Below, in pieces: positions 22,581 through 34,555 of a DNA stretch of 64,000 nucleotides; position 1 is the first letter of the stretch; every line of letters begins with the position of its first letter. The stretch spans positions 11,780,501 to 11,844,500 of the forward strand of contig NC_088320.1 of assembly GCF_910592395.1 (NCBI RefSeq). The letters are read 5' to 3'. The notes under the pieces are model-generated. The model had not been told where the DNA came from, did not search any database, and was given only the letters and a program-made list of their open reading frames with translations. The position numbers and the translations under genes were made by a program. This DNA is from Lineus longissimus (Eukaryota > Nemertea > Pilidiophora > Heteronemertea > Lineidae).

Positions 22581-23600
22581 AATAAAACGGTTTATGCCTG
22601 ATTCGCCTATTCCTGTTTCGCCTATTCCTGTTTCGCCTACACAATTCCTGTTTCGCCTATTCCTGATTCGCCTATTCCTGTTCCGCCTATTCCTGTTTCG
22701 CCTATTCCTTTTTCGCCTATTTCCTGTTTGGCCTATTTCCTGTTTGGCCTATTTCCTGTTTGGCCTATTCCTGTTTCGCCTACTTTCCAGTACCCCTACA
22801 ATAAATCGACTCTCCCACGGGGAACCTTAGGGATGCATGTCCATTTTATGGGGAAAATGTGAGGGGACAATTGGATGATGTTAACGATGTGATGACAATT
22901 TGACTAATCAAATGCCATCAACTTTGTAAACAACTTTGCCATCCCTTCCTTTTCTGTTCAATCGAAACTTGAATTCTCTGTCGATCAGACTTTCCCCTCC
23001 TCTTTTGGTCGGAACAAATTGAGCTTCATCAGCCATCATGCAAAGTTGTTTTGAGTGTGAAAAGCCCCTGCATGACCTCTTTATATGGAATGAAACCCTC
23101 GAGAAAATATTATTTTTCAATAGGAAGCCATCACATCGTTGAACGCAATGAAATCAGGAATAAAAGAACAATGTAGCTATAGGTATTCTTTCTATTAAGA
23201 AGCCAGTTACTGAGTAAGACAAAAGAAAGAGAATCCACAATATAAAATGCAGGCCTAAGAAACCTTTCTCAAATCTAATGATAGGGTAAAACTTTCTTAC
23301 TATTTTATATCTTGCCTTTTAAAATAAGCTAAAACATGAGCCTATGTAAGCTATGTATAATTTTCCAAAGTTATTCCGAATAATACTGAATTAATTGACA
23401 TGTCGCTAAATCCATTATTTCAGACTTTATTCTTAATGATAGCCTTTAACACTATAGTAAGGGACGGTTTATATTCCTACGTCTGTGGGGAGGTTAGCAA
23501 TACATTTGAATAGGCGAAACAGGAATTAGGCGAAACAGGAATAGGCGAAACAGGAATAGGCGGAACAGGAATAGGCGAAACAGGAATACACCAATAAAAC
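22581..23600 (-). mobile_element. Mutator-like element with minisatellite TIRs and FLYWCH remnant
   Basis: The body is 22589-23592, flanked by the perfect 8-bp repeat AATAAAAC (22581-22588, 23593-23600). The uninterrupted sequence is seen in the other foldback arms, so this is a filled site. The ends begin GGTTTATGCCTG / GGTGTATTCCTG (inverted) and continue as inverted arrays of a roughly 15-bp unit, TTCGCCTATTCCTGT (about 22600-22790 and 23508-23590). A FLYWCH zinc-finger remnant inside, plus an 8-bp TSD, suggests a Mutator-like element. No transposase core remains. Confidence 0.75.
22911..23036 (-). pseudogene. FLYWCH zinc-finger fragment
   Basis: Minus strand reads FVPTKRGGESLIDREFKFRL followed by NRKGRDGKVVYK. 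The FVxSxRGGxxLIxxGxxFxxNRKxxDGKxYW pattern is the first half of the FLYWCH domain, found in Mutator-like transposases of animals. The metal-binding Cys and His pairs are missing because the frame ends after VYKVDGI, and the usual Trp is Tyr. Non-functional remnant. Confidence 0.65.
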
Positions 23601-24766
23601 ATTTAGTATTATTACAATCTAAGTTGACCACTTGATTTTGGTATCAAACGGTATTTATTGATCACATTAAGTGATGTTCGTTGAAATCACTTACCAACAA
23701 TACAAACAATATCGTCGCATATCAGACTGATTTTAAACTGGTGTAAGACACAAAATTATATTTATCAACTGTTTTACATTACACCTTGTGTCAGACAACA
23801 GCTTGTGATATTCTGAATTGACTGACGGTGTTGTCCTGCGCCGTTAAAAACTTTAGTTTCAAGGATGAGTCATGTATCAACCCCAATTATAGCTGGCATC
23901 ACTTAAATGGTAATGCAATGTACATTTACCATAAGAAATGCTGCTATCTAGTCAATGGTGTGGCTTTATAGTGCCGGATTGTGTATCAGTAATTGTCCTA
24001 ATTAAACGCCTTTTTTGCTTTGAACATATGCTAAGCAAAATTCCTTCCGTATTCCAGATTTCTTCATTAGCAGTCGGAAAACCGTCATGGCTAGGAGCGA
24101 TTCAATATTAAAGTCATCATGGTCTGCAAATTTGGCTAACATGGCCCGGCACCTTAACTTGAGACACCAGTAACTTTGAAAATATTGTATTTGGAATTAA
24201 TTTTAGATGATCTAGTATGACACCTCAACTGTATCATTGTTGGTTGGGTTACCATTGTATCTATTTTCACCAAATCAGGTAGATTTATGATCAAATCATA
24301 TAATTCAGGTATAAAAATAAAGAAACCTAGCATCTTCGTTATTCATCACAGGATAATATTGAACTGTTAATAGGGGGCTACAAATACCCCGAGGGTACCT
24401 TTGTCAGAAAAGTGTCTCTGAAAATATACTTTTAATAATGACCTCAAATGCCGCAAACAACATCTCTACACTCAATACTGATCACCTGAACCAAATTTCA
24501 AATATATCAATGCTCTGTAAGTGTGGAAAATTCATAGCTGCAAAAATTTCGATCCCAACTTTTTTGTCCAAGTGTCTGATTTTTTTACTCTCTATAGACA
24601 AAGCTCTTGCATAACATTTTGCATAATCCAAAACTATTTATGTTGTGATACTCAAGAGTCACCTCTTTCTAATCTGAATCATTCCATCGTCACCGGAATA
24701 TAAATCAAAAACATAATCAGGGGCTACAATTAGACCGGGGCTACAATTACCCAATTTTATCTTATT

Positions 24767-26784
24767 TCGCAATTGAACATTTTAAAATTCAATTCCAATT
24801 CATAATTTCTAACAAACGGCTTAGGCCTTTAACTCAAAATCTTACAAGAAAACGTTTTCTGAAAAATGTAATGCATGTTCATGCATGTGAAAAAACTGAA
24901 TTAGATCTTAACTAAGGAATATTAGAAATTATATGGCTTTTTGACATCGATAAACCCTAAATGTGCATCAAAAACAACCTGCACATTGATGGAATACCAG
25001 TTTTCCCTGTTTATATATATCTCCATCCTTACAACGAAGGTCATAGAATCCAAATACATTGTATGCATTCGATCGACCATACCTTTAACACCGTGAAATC
25101 GAGGAATCTTGCAATAAAAAACAGATAATTGAGGAGTGTCATCTTGTTTCCGAAATTTGGTTCAGTGAGGTTGTTACCTCCGCAATTACTGGACTCATGG
25201 TTGGTTGGGAAATGTTGACAGTGTCACCAGTATAACCTGATGGAATGATCCGCAAGCGTAAAAATTGTAAACTGGAGAGTCGCAAGCAACATTATCTCAG
25301 GGGCAGCGCGTAATTCCTCCTAGTTTCCGATTCGAGGTCATCCCTCGCAAGAAGAATGTTTGCTGATCAAACCGATATCGCTGATATAATTATAAGACAT
25401 TTCAGAAGTCCAGCGGATGGAGGCGATCGCGAAAAACCCTTGCCCTGCGAATTGCACGCCTGTGTTCAATTTCATGTTGCCAAGCCAATATCAACAAAAT
25501 CATCTCCGACGAGCGCTGTGCTAAAAATGAACTGAAAGAAATATTCAACTTAGAGTTAAGACTGCCCCGGAGGTGTCTCGATTTGAGTGGTTTACCTGAC
25601 TTAAGCATGTTTATGAATGACTTATTTTATGTAAGTACCCCACCTAAACTAAAGATGCATTTTAGGTGCCCCACTTTGACTTATGTAGCTTTATGAATAC
25701 GAGCCCAATCTACTGCGCCAGAGAAACTTTCAGTAATAAAAAATCATCTCCGATATCCTTCCGGCTGAGTTTTGTTGATAATCCTGATTATGCTGATAGC
25801 TGGGGGAAGCATGTACTGTAGTACTCTTATGTAATCTACCTTCTCGGTCTGGGAGTGAAATTGTTACCTGCTGTGCAGGCATTATCATGATAATGTTAAC
25901 AACCTGAATCAAAATTGACCACAATCAAGCCATAACTGGTACCAATGAGCCGAGAGGTACTTCCTCACGTAAATGTAGGATCATTCTCCAATGCACACAT
26001 AATATACAAGCATATTTTCCTCTGCTACGATTGGCCTCCATTGTGCCAAAAATCTTCGAGTCTGTTGTAATGTAACTCTGTTGTTATCTATTACTACTAA
26101 GTGAACGTTCATTTCTATTTCTGTCTTGAACCAATCAAATCTGTCTGATGGCCGAAATCACCGCGCTTCAAATCACCTTTCTACACAAAAATAAACCTCA
26201 CGACATAACACTTTTTCATATATCATAAGTAGAAGGAGAGAATCGATCGGTCAAAGATTTGAAATGCGATATAGAACATGTTTTGATTTTTTTAATAGAA
26301 AAAGCATGAAAAGTCGAACATGTCCAATAGATTTCAGCACATTCAGATTCAAAGGCGGCCATTCCAAGCAGTGAAAGCGGGCCATCCCATTACACCACTA
26401 CCACTGCGCCGGGGTGTAGTGTACATGGTGTAGCATCTCAGTCGGAGATGTTTGTTTGCTTTTTAGTGCAGATTGGCGGTCATGCATGAACGAAAACCAA
26501 ACCGAATCAAACCCATAACCGCAACAAAGCACTATTCCACCACCAAGAATGTAATAATATCGCCAAATTCACCAACAAATAAGCGTGAGCAGATCTATCA
26601 TCAGCGAGTCGTGTTCGGAACAGTGCAGTCACATTACAGTCACATTACCAGCCACCCCGAATGTATGTCGTCCATGCCCATTCCAGTGCAGTCCGTTAGG
26701 CCAATTCGATGAGGCCCCTGCAGCCCAGCTAACTCTCCAAAGAAGAGGTAACGATTTCGTCAGTTTCAATTTTGAAAGTGTATC
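24767..26784. other. Centre of the foldback element, unit A
   Basis: Unique sequence between the arms, also present in unit B (46530-48390). Small frames at 25402 (minus), 25730 (minus) and 26473 (plus) are kept in both copies, but I recognise no domain in them and none exceeds 80 codons. Confidence 0.5.
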
Positions 26785-28026
26785 AGGTAAAATGGGGTAA
26801 GTGTAGCCCCTGTCTAATTGTCGCCCTTGACTATGTTTTTGATTCATATTCAAGTAACCATGGCACCATTCAATTATTCAGCCAACCCAAGCATGGATAT
26901 GAAAGAGATGACTCTTGAGTTTCACAACATAAATAGTTTTGGATTATGCAACGTGTTATGTAAGAGCTTTTGCTATAAGAAGTAAACAAATCATACACCT
27001 ACACAAAAAAAGTTGGGATCGAACTTTTTGCAGGTATGAATTTTCAAAACTTACGGAGCATTGATATATTTGAAACTTGGTTCAGGTGATCAGTATTGAG
27101 TGAAGAGAATGTTGTATGCGGCATTTGATGTCATTATTAAAAGTAAATTTTTCAGAGAAACTTTTCTGACCAAGGTACCTTCGGGGTATTTGTAGCCACT
27201 ATTAATAGCTCAATATAATTATACTGTCATGAATCACGAAGTTTATGTACTACCAACAATGATACATTCGAGGTTTTATACCAGTTTATCTAACATTATT
27301 TCGATATATAATATTTTCAAAGTTACTGGTGTCTCTAGTTAAAGCCACAACATTGACTAGATAACAGCATTTCTTATGGTACATGTACATTGCATTACCA
27401 TTAAAGTGATGCCAGCTATAATATGGATTGATACATTACCCATCCCTGAAACTAAAGTTTTTAACGGCGCAGGACAACTCCGTCAGTCAATTCAGAATAT
27501 CACAAGCTGTTGTCTGACACAAGGTGTAATGTACAGCAGATCTAGAGGTGATAAATATAACTTTGTGTATTATTACCAGTTTAAAAACAGTCGGATTTGC
27601 GACGACATTGTTTCAATTGTTGGTAAGTGATTACATCGAACATCACTTGATGTGTTCAATGAATACCTTTTGATACCAGCAAAATCACGTTGTCAACCTA
27701 TATTGTAATGATACTAAATGTTTTATTACCATTAAAGACCATAAACCTGTGAAAAAGTGTTCTTATGCATAAAAAACAAATAATTTGAAATTTCAGTCAG
27801 GGGCTACAGTTACCCCAACGCCACGAGGTAATTGTAGCCCCTGACCACATGTCTTGAATTGCCTCTCAGAAGCATTGTTTTAGACAAAATGCTCTGAATT
27901 GCAGGCAATATTATTGGAAGAGGTGCCACTACAAGATCCAGGCCGGTTTTTGTGAATCTGCTGGGAAATCTCTTGCGTAACCAAGGTTGTAGGTGAAAAA
28001 GGGCTACAACTACCCAATTTTACCTT

Positions 28027-28928
28027 GCCTATATTTGTCGCATGCAACCATGATTGCACGTCCCTGTGACAAAAAGCACTAGTTAGCTTTAAGTTCATTG
28101 ATCTGAATCACAATAGCTAGGTAACTATATGAACATGGCGCGTATGGGGCAGTATTCTATTCCGTGATATCGCTTTTCAAGGCAATCGATGTCAAAATAA
28201 GCATATAATACTCATGCATTGTTTTCTTTTAATCAATCATGTGTTGTTATTGATTAAATGTTGTCTATGTCATCGCGATCTATTGGATTTGTGTATCACA
28301 GGTGCCAATTCAGAGAGGTAACTCAACATGCTTGTTTTGTAAACACCTTTATCCTGATCCGCGCCTCTTGTAGGGATCGAGCTCTGATGTTATGGCGGCA
28401 AACGATTGTTTCCGACATTATTTCCCCGCCAACAGAGCCACATCAACAGAGCGCCGACATTAGAGGCTTTGATCAGGAAAGAGGCCATAACTGTGCTTCG
28501 GAATTGGATCCGAGTGTTGCTAAAATATCTTCAAAACCCGCGACGGTTTTCAATTCTAAAATACCTACCTTTTCTAGCCACTAAAATTTGTGTGATCAAA
28601 ATTATCTTCCGATTTTCCCATCTCGCTCCGGTCCGCTCACCGAGCATTTTGCACAACGGATTTCAGCAAACGATGACTTACTTTAAAGAGTAAGTAGAAA
28701 GCATTCGAAATACCGTTTACCGGTGAGACACTAACTCGATATATCACAAGTGACAACATTTCTGTGCCGAAATGTTGCCACATAACTTATATCGGAGATT
28801 TAAAGCGCCGTTCAAGGGGCAAATATCTTGGCGCCAAAAACAGACGTCGGCCATGTTTGGGAAAATGACGTCATACAACGTAAAATCCGAGAAAAACGTC
28901 CTCGTGTCGCCGACGTGTTGAGTACTTG
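28027..28928. other. Unassigned duplicated sequence
   Basis: The counterpart is 49641-50545. Two overlapping plus-strand frames of 95-108 codons (28258, 28406) remain open in both copies but lack domains. No call made. Confidence 0.4.
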
Positions 28929-29628
28929 GGTGGCACTACACAGTGCGGAGGACGGCAGCGTCAAATAGGCACGAGGTAGTCTTTCAGTTCCTGTTGAGGC
29001 CTATTCATACATCACAGGCACCATAATCTATACATTTCTGGGTTCATATTAATCCAGAGAAAAAGTCTACAACATTTTCATTGCATTTTATTCATAAGTG
29101 CACCGATGGGCGGCGCCACATTTGACACCACTCGGATCTTGAAAATGGTAAATATTTTACCAAGGAATGGCATGATGTGTGCAATCTTCAGACGGGCCTC
29201 AATTGGTACAAAATGAATGATTTGGGAATAACATTACCACCGGCAGATAGCCAAATGCATCTAGTTTCTTTATTTGTTGTGAACACGTGGGGTCATCTCG
29301 GCTATGTTTTCGCTATATGCCCTAGAATTCGGACGAACATAATTGACACTTGCACAACTGCGCCCAACCTCGCGTGGCAGATGAAAGGTATGTTACATAT
29401 TGAGGTCAAACTGAGCATTGAGACCCGCTTCAAATGGCACAGATGCTAGGCTCATAAAATCGCCAAAGATCCCTCTGCCTATGGAAACAAAGACCAAGGC
29501 GTCAAAGTAAATTGTGTTTGGAACAGGATGGACCCATTCATGAACATGGAAACGACCTGCGTCTTAAGAACTACATTTCTCTTGTGGGGGGGGGGGGACG
29601 GACCCCGTCCCCACTGTGTAGTGCCACC
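28929..29628. repeat. 700-bp segment bounded by 17-bp inverted repeats
   Basis: GGTGGCACTACACAGTG at 28929-28945 faces its exact complement at 29612-29628. The same pair is present in unit B (about 50545-50561 and 51227-51244). It may mark the ends of a DNA transposon. A G run at about 29586-29597 lies just inside the right end. No TSD recognised. Confidence 0.5.
29192..29387 (+). CDS. Possible internal exon, unit A
   Basis: A 196-nt open stretch bounded by a good acceptor (GCAATCTTCAG before 29192) and a consensus donor (AAAG|GTATGT after 29387). It encodes TGLNWYKMNDLGITLPPADS, then a hydrophobic run MHLVSLFVV and a Cys-containing end (IIDTCTTAPNLAWQMK). The unit-B copy (50805-51000) keeps the frame and both splice sites but has three amino-acid changes. 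No family recognised. It lies inside the segment with 17-bp inverted ends, so it may be transposon-derived. Low certainty that it is expressed. Confidence 0.3.
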
Positions 29629-31768
29629 TTGCGAAATTTACGCACCTCGGCGCCAGAGGTCGATATAACGTAACATACAATTTTGTGACGTCGTACGATG
29701 TAAATGGCACCCTTCATGGACCAGTGCGGTTCTTTTGGCGGGAATGCAAGTTGCCTCATATGACGAGCGGTGTTTGACACATGCATTTAGCATTGGCGCT
29801 CATATGCTACAGAAAATTATCATTTTCTGAAGCGGCTGTGGTTGGAATGAACTTTTGAATGGATTAAAGCGCAGGGACAAGCTGTAATGATCAATTTGAA
29901 GTAGGTTTGATGAAAATCAAAGAGCAATTATGAACTGTAGAGCGATTTTCTAGATTTCTGAACATCTCGGACCAAACTAATATGAAAAGTCAAGGACTTA
30001 GTGCGCCCCCTTTAGGTCGGGGAGCACCCTCTTACCCCCTACGATAGCATAACGTTTTTACCCAGTACAATGGAGGGGAAACCCTCCAAACCCCCCTTGT
30101 TGGGACCATCCATATTTCCTTCCGACACATTTTTGTTTTGGTAATACATTGTCCTTAGTGAGTGTAAGTCACTGTTATATATAATTCGGGGGACACCCCC
30201 CCCCCCTTTTAGCCTTGCTGCCAGGCAGATTATTCATCATTCCTTCCCTCAAGCTTTTAAGAGTAGTTCATATTTGTTGCAATCATGGCAAATTGGTTTC
30301 ACGGATGCTACAAGCCTATACTAGGCCTCGAGATGAAATTCACCTCTATGAATCTCTTATGGTTGGGATTTTAGAGGTGATTTAAAGGAGTCAAATCCTT
30401 GTTGCATTTCAAATCGAGAGCAGGAAGTCTACCAGGTGTTATAACAAACAGACTATAACAAAAATAACCCAATTGAACTACAGGCCCTGTGATGTAATCA
30501 CCTGGTATGGTAATGTGCTATGATTGGTTAGCATGATTATAGGCCAATGTTTATTTACATAATACAAAGGAATAAAGTTCACCCATGACTAATAATGATA
30601 AATTCATTTTGAATTTACATCATATTTAGGCATTAATTTCATGACTGGCTTGGCCCTACTGATGCCTTTAGCTTGTATCAGTCACTAATCTTGTTAAAGC
30701 CAAGGGAACGACAAACCTTATAGACAGGATAGTATAACATCGTCCGCTAGGGTGCAGAAATTCGGTCATTCATGGATCTCTAGCCAACATGCTCGCGCAA
30801 TCGGCGTTTGGATTATGATTATGATTTTGCTTGTGAAACGCTGCTAAATACAAATAATGTGTTTAGTTATGTTTGCATTTTATATCGGGGGTGGTTCGAA
30901 AATTGAAATTAATTCAATAATTGAATAATTAGGGCCTACAGCCAACCAAGGGCAAACAAGTATGCGACTCCGAGGAGCTACCTGGTGACGAGTGTGTGAG
31001 ATGGTTGGTGATGAGATTAGTTCCACCCCGCAATAAAATCGCGCCATTTTGATATCAAAAGTGCGACAAGAAAATATTTCTTGGTATATGGATTGGATTG
31101 ACCAAATAAGGAAAATATTTCCCCACGTGTAAAGCTTACGCGCCCCCACCTAAGGGGGGGGGGGGCGTATAATTATGTGTTCGCATGGATGATGTTCTTA
31201 ATCCTTTGATACAAGTGTTGTTACAATTTATATGTGGCACCATAAAACCAGAACTTACTTGGTCTCAGCTAATTGTTGTGTCAGGCATTTTGCCGACGAA
31301 TGTTTAGGGTCACTACTGGCTGCAGATCACCGTATGTAATTTTTACACAAATTACCCTAAAGGCACAGATCCGTCAGACATTATATGAAAAACATCAAAA
31401 TTTGCCACAAAAAGTAAGTACAAACTTCTCCAAAATCATGGGAAGTGTCCGCAAGGAATGCTTTTGCTTTAAAGTGAAGTCTCCGACACTTAAAATTCCA
31501 TCAAGAGCCAGTTTTTAGAAGAAGCAGACAGTGGGTAATATAATGACCGTCTCAGATTTGCCTGATTTTTTGGGGGTAAAAGGCCTATGGGTAGATAGAA
31601 AAATCCTGAAATTCCAGGTTCCTAAATCCAGCAGTTTTTGTTCTAGGGCCTCTCTGGAACAGTTTATGTGGACACTGATTCCTTAGGAGTTAAAGTCCGT
31701 TTTTTCTGTGGGTGATATACAGAAAGAAGAAGTGAACAAAATAACATATTTTCAATTTGACTGAGTGA
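29629..31768. other. Duplicated intergenic sequence with G/C runs
   Basis: Contains C- or G-rich runs near 30199-30208 and 31146-31165 whose lengths differ from the unit-B partners (51810-51829, 52770-52782). A THAP-like string (VRHFADEC) can be read near 31285 but stops at once. No gene called. Confidence 0.4.
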
Positions 31769-31774
31769 TTTATT
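31769..31774 (-). terminator. Polyadenylation signal AATAAA
   Basis: Canonical hexamer on the minus strand, just after the stop codon of the putative last exon. Repeated at 53380-53385 in unit B. Confidence 0.5.
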
Positions 31775-31785
31775 TCGATAATGAT

Positions 31786-31935
31786 TTACATCATTGGTTC
31801 CTCGGCCGTAGAACAACCAGCCTTTGGTTCGTCGCGAGTCTCCGCATCCCCAGCATCACCTCTCACCGAGCCATTGTCTTCAACTCGTTCGCCGATCCTC
31901 GAAACAACCCGATACCAGAGTATCCCTTTGTCAAG
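31786..31935 (-). CDS. Probable terminal coding exon, unit A
   Basis: On the minus strand a strong acceptor (TCTTCCTATTTCAG, AG at 31937-31936) precedes an open stretch starting LDKGILWYRVVSRIGERVED and ending CSTAEEPMM, then stop. AATAAA follows 11 bases after the stop (31774-31769). The frame is phase 0 at the acceptor. The encoded tail is hydrophilic and acidic with one Cys. The exon and its surroundings are identical in unit B (53397-53546), but the identical tract is about 720 bp and so not specific to the exon. Upstream exons on the minus strand were not found. No family recognised. Confidence 0.5.
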   Translation of the reverse strand, partial: LDKGILWYRVVSRIGERVEDNGSVRGDAGDAETRDEPKAGCSTAEEPMM

Positions 31936-32071
31936 CTGAAATAGGAAGACTAGATAATATACGGTATCCGATTCGTCAATGAACAGACTCCATGAGGTCA
32001 ACACTACTAACTTAAATTATAATATAGTCCTGACGGCCCTCAATTTCAATGTGATATATTGGAAATAATGT

Positions 32072-33137
32072 GAAGTGTACGTCTTAGAGACCACCATTCC
32101 TAGGTATTGTTGTTCCATAGACTACCACACCTAGCAACTAATGTCTCATGAGACACCTATCCCTAGGTTGGACAGTCCATTGGACATTAGTAACCGTGTT
32201 CACAGTCCGGACACATTCAAAACTAGAGATAAGTGTCCAATGAACTTCTATTCCTAGCTACGAGAGTCCGATGGACATTGAATCACGCGTTCAGTATCCG
32301 GGGACATTAAATCCTAGGTACTAAGGTCCAAACTACTCCTATTCCTAGAGTTAAAGGTCCGGACGATTGAACTCAGAAGATTTTAACCACTCGGTTGGCT
32401 AAGATTCCAATTTTTTCCAAATCTGATTCATTAAAAGGGAGAACCTGGATAACTCAATCACATGCACTATAAAGTAAAACGCCTACTTTGTAGTTTTTTA
32501 GCGGCAACACGCCGAAGAACTCGCTTCTGGTTTGCATTTGCTTTAGCGGGGTATTTTCTAAACGACAAATACCGAAAAACTTCCGCTGGAGAACTGATGT
32601 TTCTCGGCCGTGTTGCGCGTGTCCTCTCCATTTCGAATGGCAGAGCATTGGCTAGGCGGAGCATTTTATAGCAACTATTGATAGTACTTACGCAACACAT
32701 TTTTTTATTAAGATGACGAAATTGTCATATAAAAAAAAAAAAAAGAGAGTCAATCGCGCCGATACTAACCATTGTATTATATTATTACATTAACTAAAAA
32801 GGAAAATCGCCAAGGCCACAAGACTCTCAACCATGAACCAGGCACTGTTCCACTGCGCCATGAGAGCCGAAGGAAAATGACCCGATTTTTAGCCTACCTA
32901 TTCCTACAATCAAATACCATGTCACATTACGCGACTATTTATATAAGGAATGGGCATTATCTGCGTGGGACTTTATGCGCTGTTACTGCTGTAAAAGCGA
33001 TCAATGTCCCTAGTGGCTAAAGTCCGCATGTCCCTATGTAGGACCAGGGATAGATGTCCGGTAAAGACTATTATCCGGAGGACCCCCATCCCTGGGAACA
33101 GGGGTCCGAACTATTTAAGGGTTAGACGTGTAACTTC
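32072..33137. mobile_element. Element with GAAGT...ACGTCT ends and CCTAGG/GTCC repeats
   Basis: Imperfect inverted ends: GAAGTGTACGTCTTAGAGACC-like at 32072 and the complement of GGGTTAGACGTGTAACTTC at 33137. Inside, units of the form TTCCTAGGTA...GTCC recur near 32098, 32160, 32250, 32312 and 32340, with GGACATT and GTCCGGACA between them, and again near 33025-33110. No protein recognised. The CCTAGG/GTCC wording also appears inside the small CCGG-flanked elements at 34391 and 35795. Counterpart in B: 53683-54752. Confidence 0.45.
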
Positions 33138-34187
33138 TCATTAATAAATTTCAGGGCCTATTCATATTCTGTGAAGATTTACATGAAGGACCTGAATCTG
33201 TCTATTCAGTAATTAATCGCTGTTTTAAGCTAAACACCCTTACGTTCCTACACCAATCGACTTTACCTAAACCAGCAGAAACACGCAAAGACATAAACTA
33301 TAACCTCACCAACGGATGATGAGTCAACTTTTGCCAATATGCTAATATTCCCAGCTGACATTTTAACCGAATTGGGTACCTACATAATTCACCATAGCAA
33401 AGACAGTTACTACACGACTAATTGGGGACACATAGTTAATGCTTACAAAATTCCATGTGTAATGCTTCTAGTTGGCTGGATTTACCGCTGTCCCAGACTC
33501 CGCAATCAAATTCGTCAACATTTTCAACGAGGCCGTTATTAAATTAGATCACATCGTTGTCGCCAGCTCGACCACTCTTTCTAAAAACCTAGGCTTAGTT
33601 TTACTCAGGTTCACAGATATGCCCCACATCAATCAATAATCAAGGAGTGCGTCCAATTGTTTTATAGACCAACGGCCAATCTCGAAACTAAGATTGTGTC
33701 GTCTGCATACATCATACAAAATACAGAAGACAGAATTTCGCCTTGTTGCAGACCAGTAACACTGGTGAACTCGTTACTCATTTCACCATTTCATCTGACC
33801 GTTGAACACAAGCACTTTTGCATGGAATTTAAAATACCGAACATTTTACCTTTAAGACCATATTTCATAAGCTTATACAATAGACCTCGTAGTGAGTAAT
33901 CGACAAAGCAACAGTATAACCGTTCGTTTATATTGACAGATCACTCGACCATGCTTCTAAGTGTGAACGCTACATCTAGTGTACCAAGTCCTGGTCTAAA
34001 AACCAAACTGACCATTGCAAAGCATATTCTGTCCTTGAGACCAATTCATAGGTCAGGCATTTAGCACGGAGGTGAACATTTCACCTAAATTACTAATCAG
34101 AGAGATGCCACGATAATTAGTAATCTCATTAGCACCGTTTTCTTATGTAACGGCACAATAACAGCATTGCTCCAAAGCTTTGGGTAG

Positions 34188-34351
34188 GTGCCCGTATAGT
34201 ACCCCCTGGTATATGGCATGGCCTAACCCGCCGGCCATGAGGGAATTCCTTTATGGCCCAGTGGTTGGCGCGTTGGCCCCAGAGTGGAAGTTTAGCAACG
34301 TTGAGCGCGGTCAACCTTTGGATCGGTGACCGGCGCTTGCAATAAAGTGCC
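34188..34351 (+). mobile_element. Short tRNA-SINE-like insertion, present only in unit A
   Basis: The 154-bp insert (34193-34346) between two GTGCC repeats is absent from unit B, where the sequence runs straight through near 55817. It contains a pol III A-box-like TGGCCCAGTGGTTGG near 34255. A later GGATCGGTGACC is only a poor B box. A 5-bp TSD is short for a SINE, so the class is uncertain. Confidence 0.45.
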
Positions 34352-34386
34352 TAAAGAGAACACACGATTAAATAACTTATTTAAGA

Positions 34387-34555
34387 CCGGTGTGCAAGGG
34401 ATAGTAGTCCTAGGGCTGATAGTCCGTGTAACAATAGCCCGCATTGTTAAATGTTTTGGTTAGGGCTAGCGGTACAATAGATCATGCTGCTTAATTGATC
34501 AAATACAATGCTACCGGAGTATGACTCCAGTGGTCTATATCCGCTGTCACACCGG
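34387..34555. mobile_element. Mini-element TGT...ACA with CCGG duplication, only in unit A
   Basis: The 161-bp insert 34391-34551 starts TGTGCAAGGGATAG and ends CGCTGTCACA, flanked by CCGG (34387-34390, 34552-34555). Unit B has the empty site GACCGGTAACAAC just after its own MITE. The TGT/ACA ends and 4-bp CCGG TSD agree with what I recall of Ginger-type elements. No coding capacity. Confidence 0.65.

Larger units (their letters stand above)
22282..28026. mobile_element. Long-armed foldback element, copy in unit A
   Basis: The left arm starts AAGGTAAAATGGGGTAATTG at 22282 and is the inverse of the right arm ending at 28026 (complement ...AATTTTACCTT). Arms extend inward to about 24766 and 26784, roughly 1.25-1.5 kb each once the nested 1-kb element at 22589-23592 is set aside. 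The motif GGGGCTACAATTACCCC and variants recurs at the ends and inside the arms (about 22466, 24365, 24718, 26795, 27800). The 2-kb centre (24767-26784) shows no transposase that I recognise. No clean TSD was found. Partial copies: 1-391 and 46527-49640. Confidence 0.75.

Noticed and set aside
22590-22800. Repeat array of TTCGCCTATTCCTGT with a long open frame (FRLFLFRLF-type) resembling a repeat protein or a CRISPR-like array
   Set aside because: Units are contiguous with no unique spacers, the peptide is a by-product of a 15-bp repeat, and the inverted array at 23508-23590 shows that these are transposon ends.
31270-31340. THAP-like string VRHFADEC on the plus strand
   Set aside because: Only about eight residues fit and a stop follows shortly in both units; too little to call a THAP domain.
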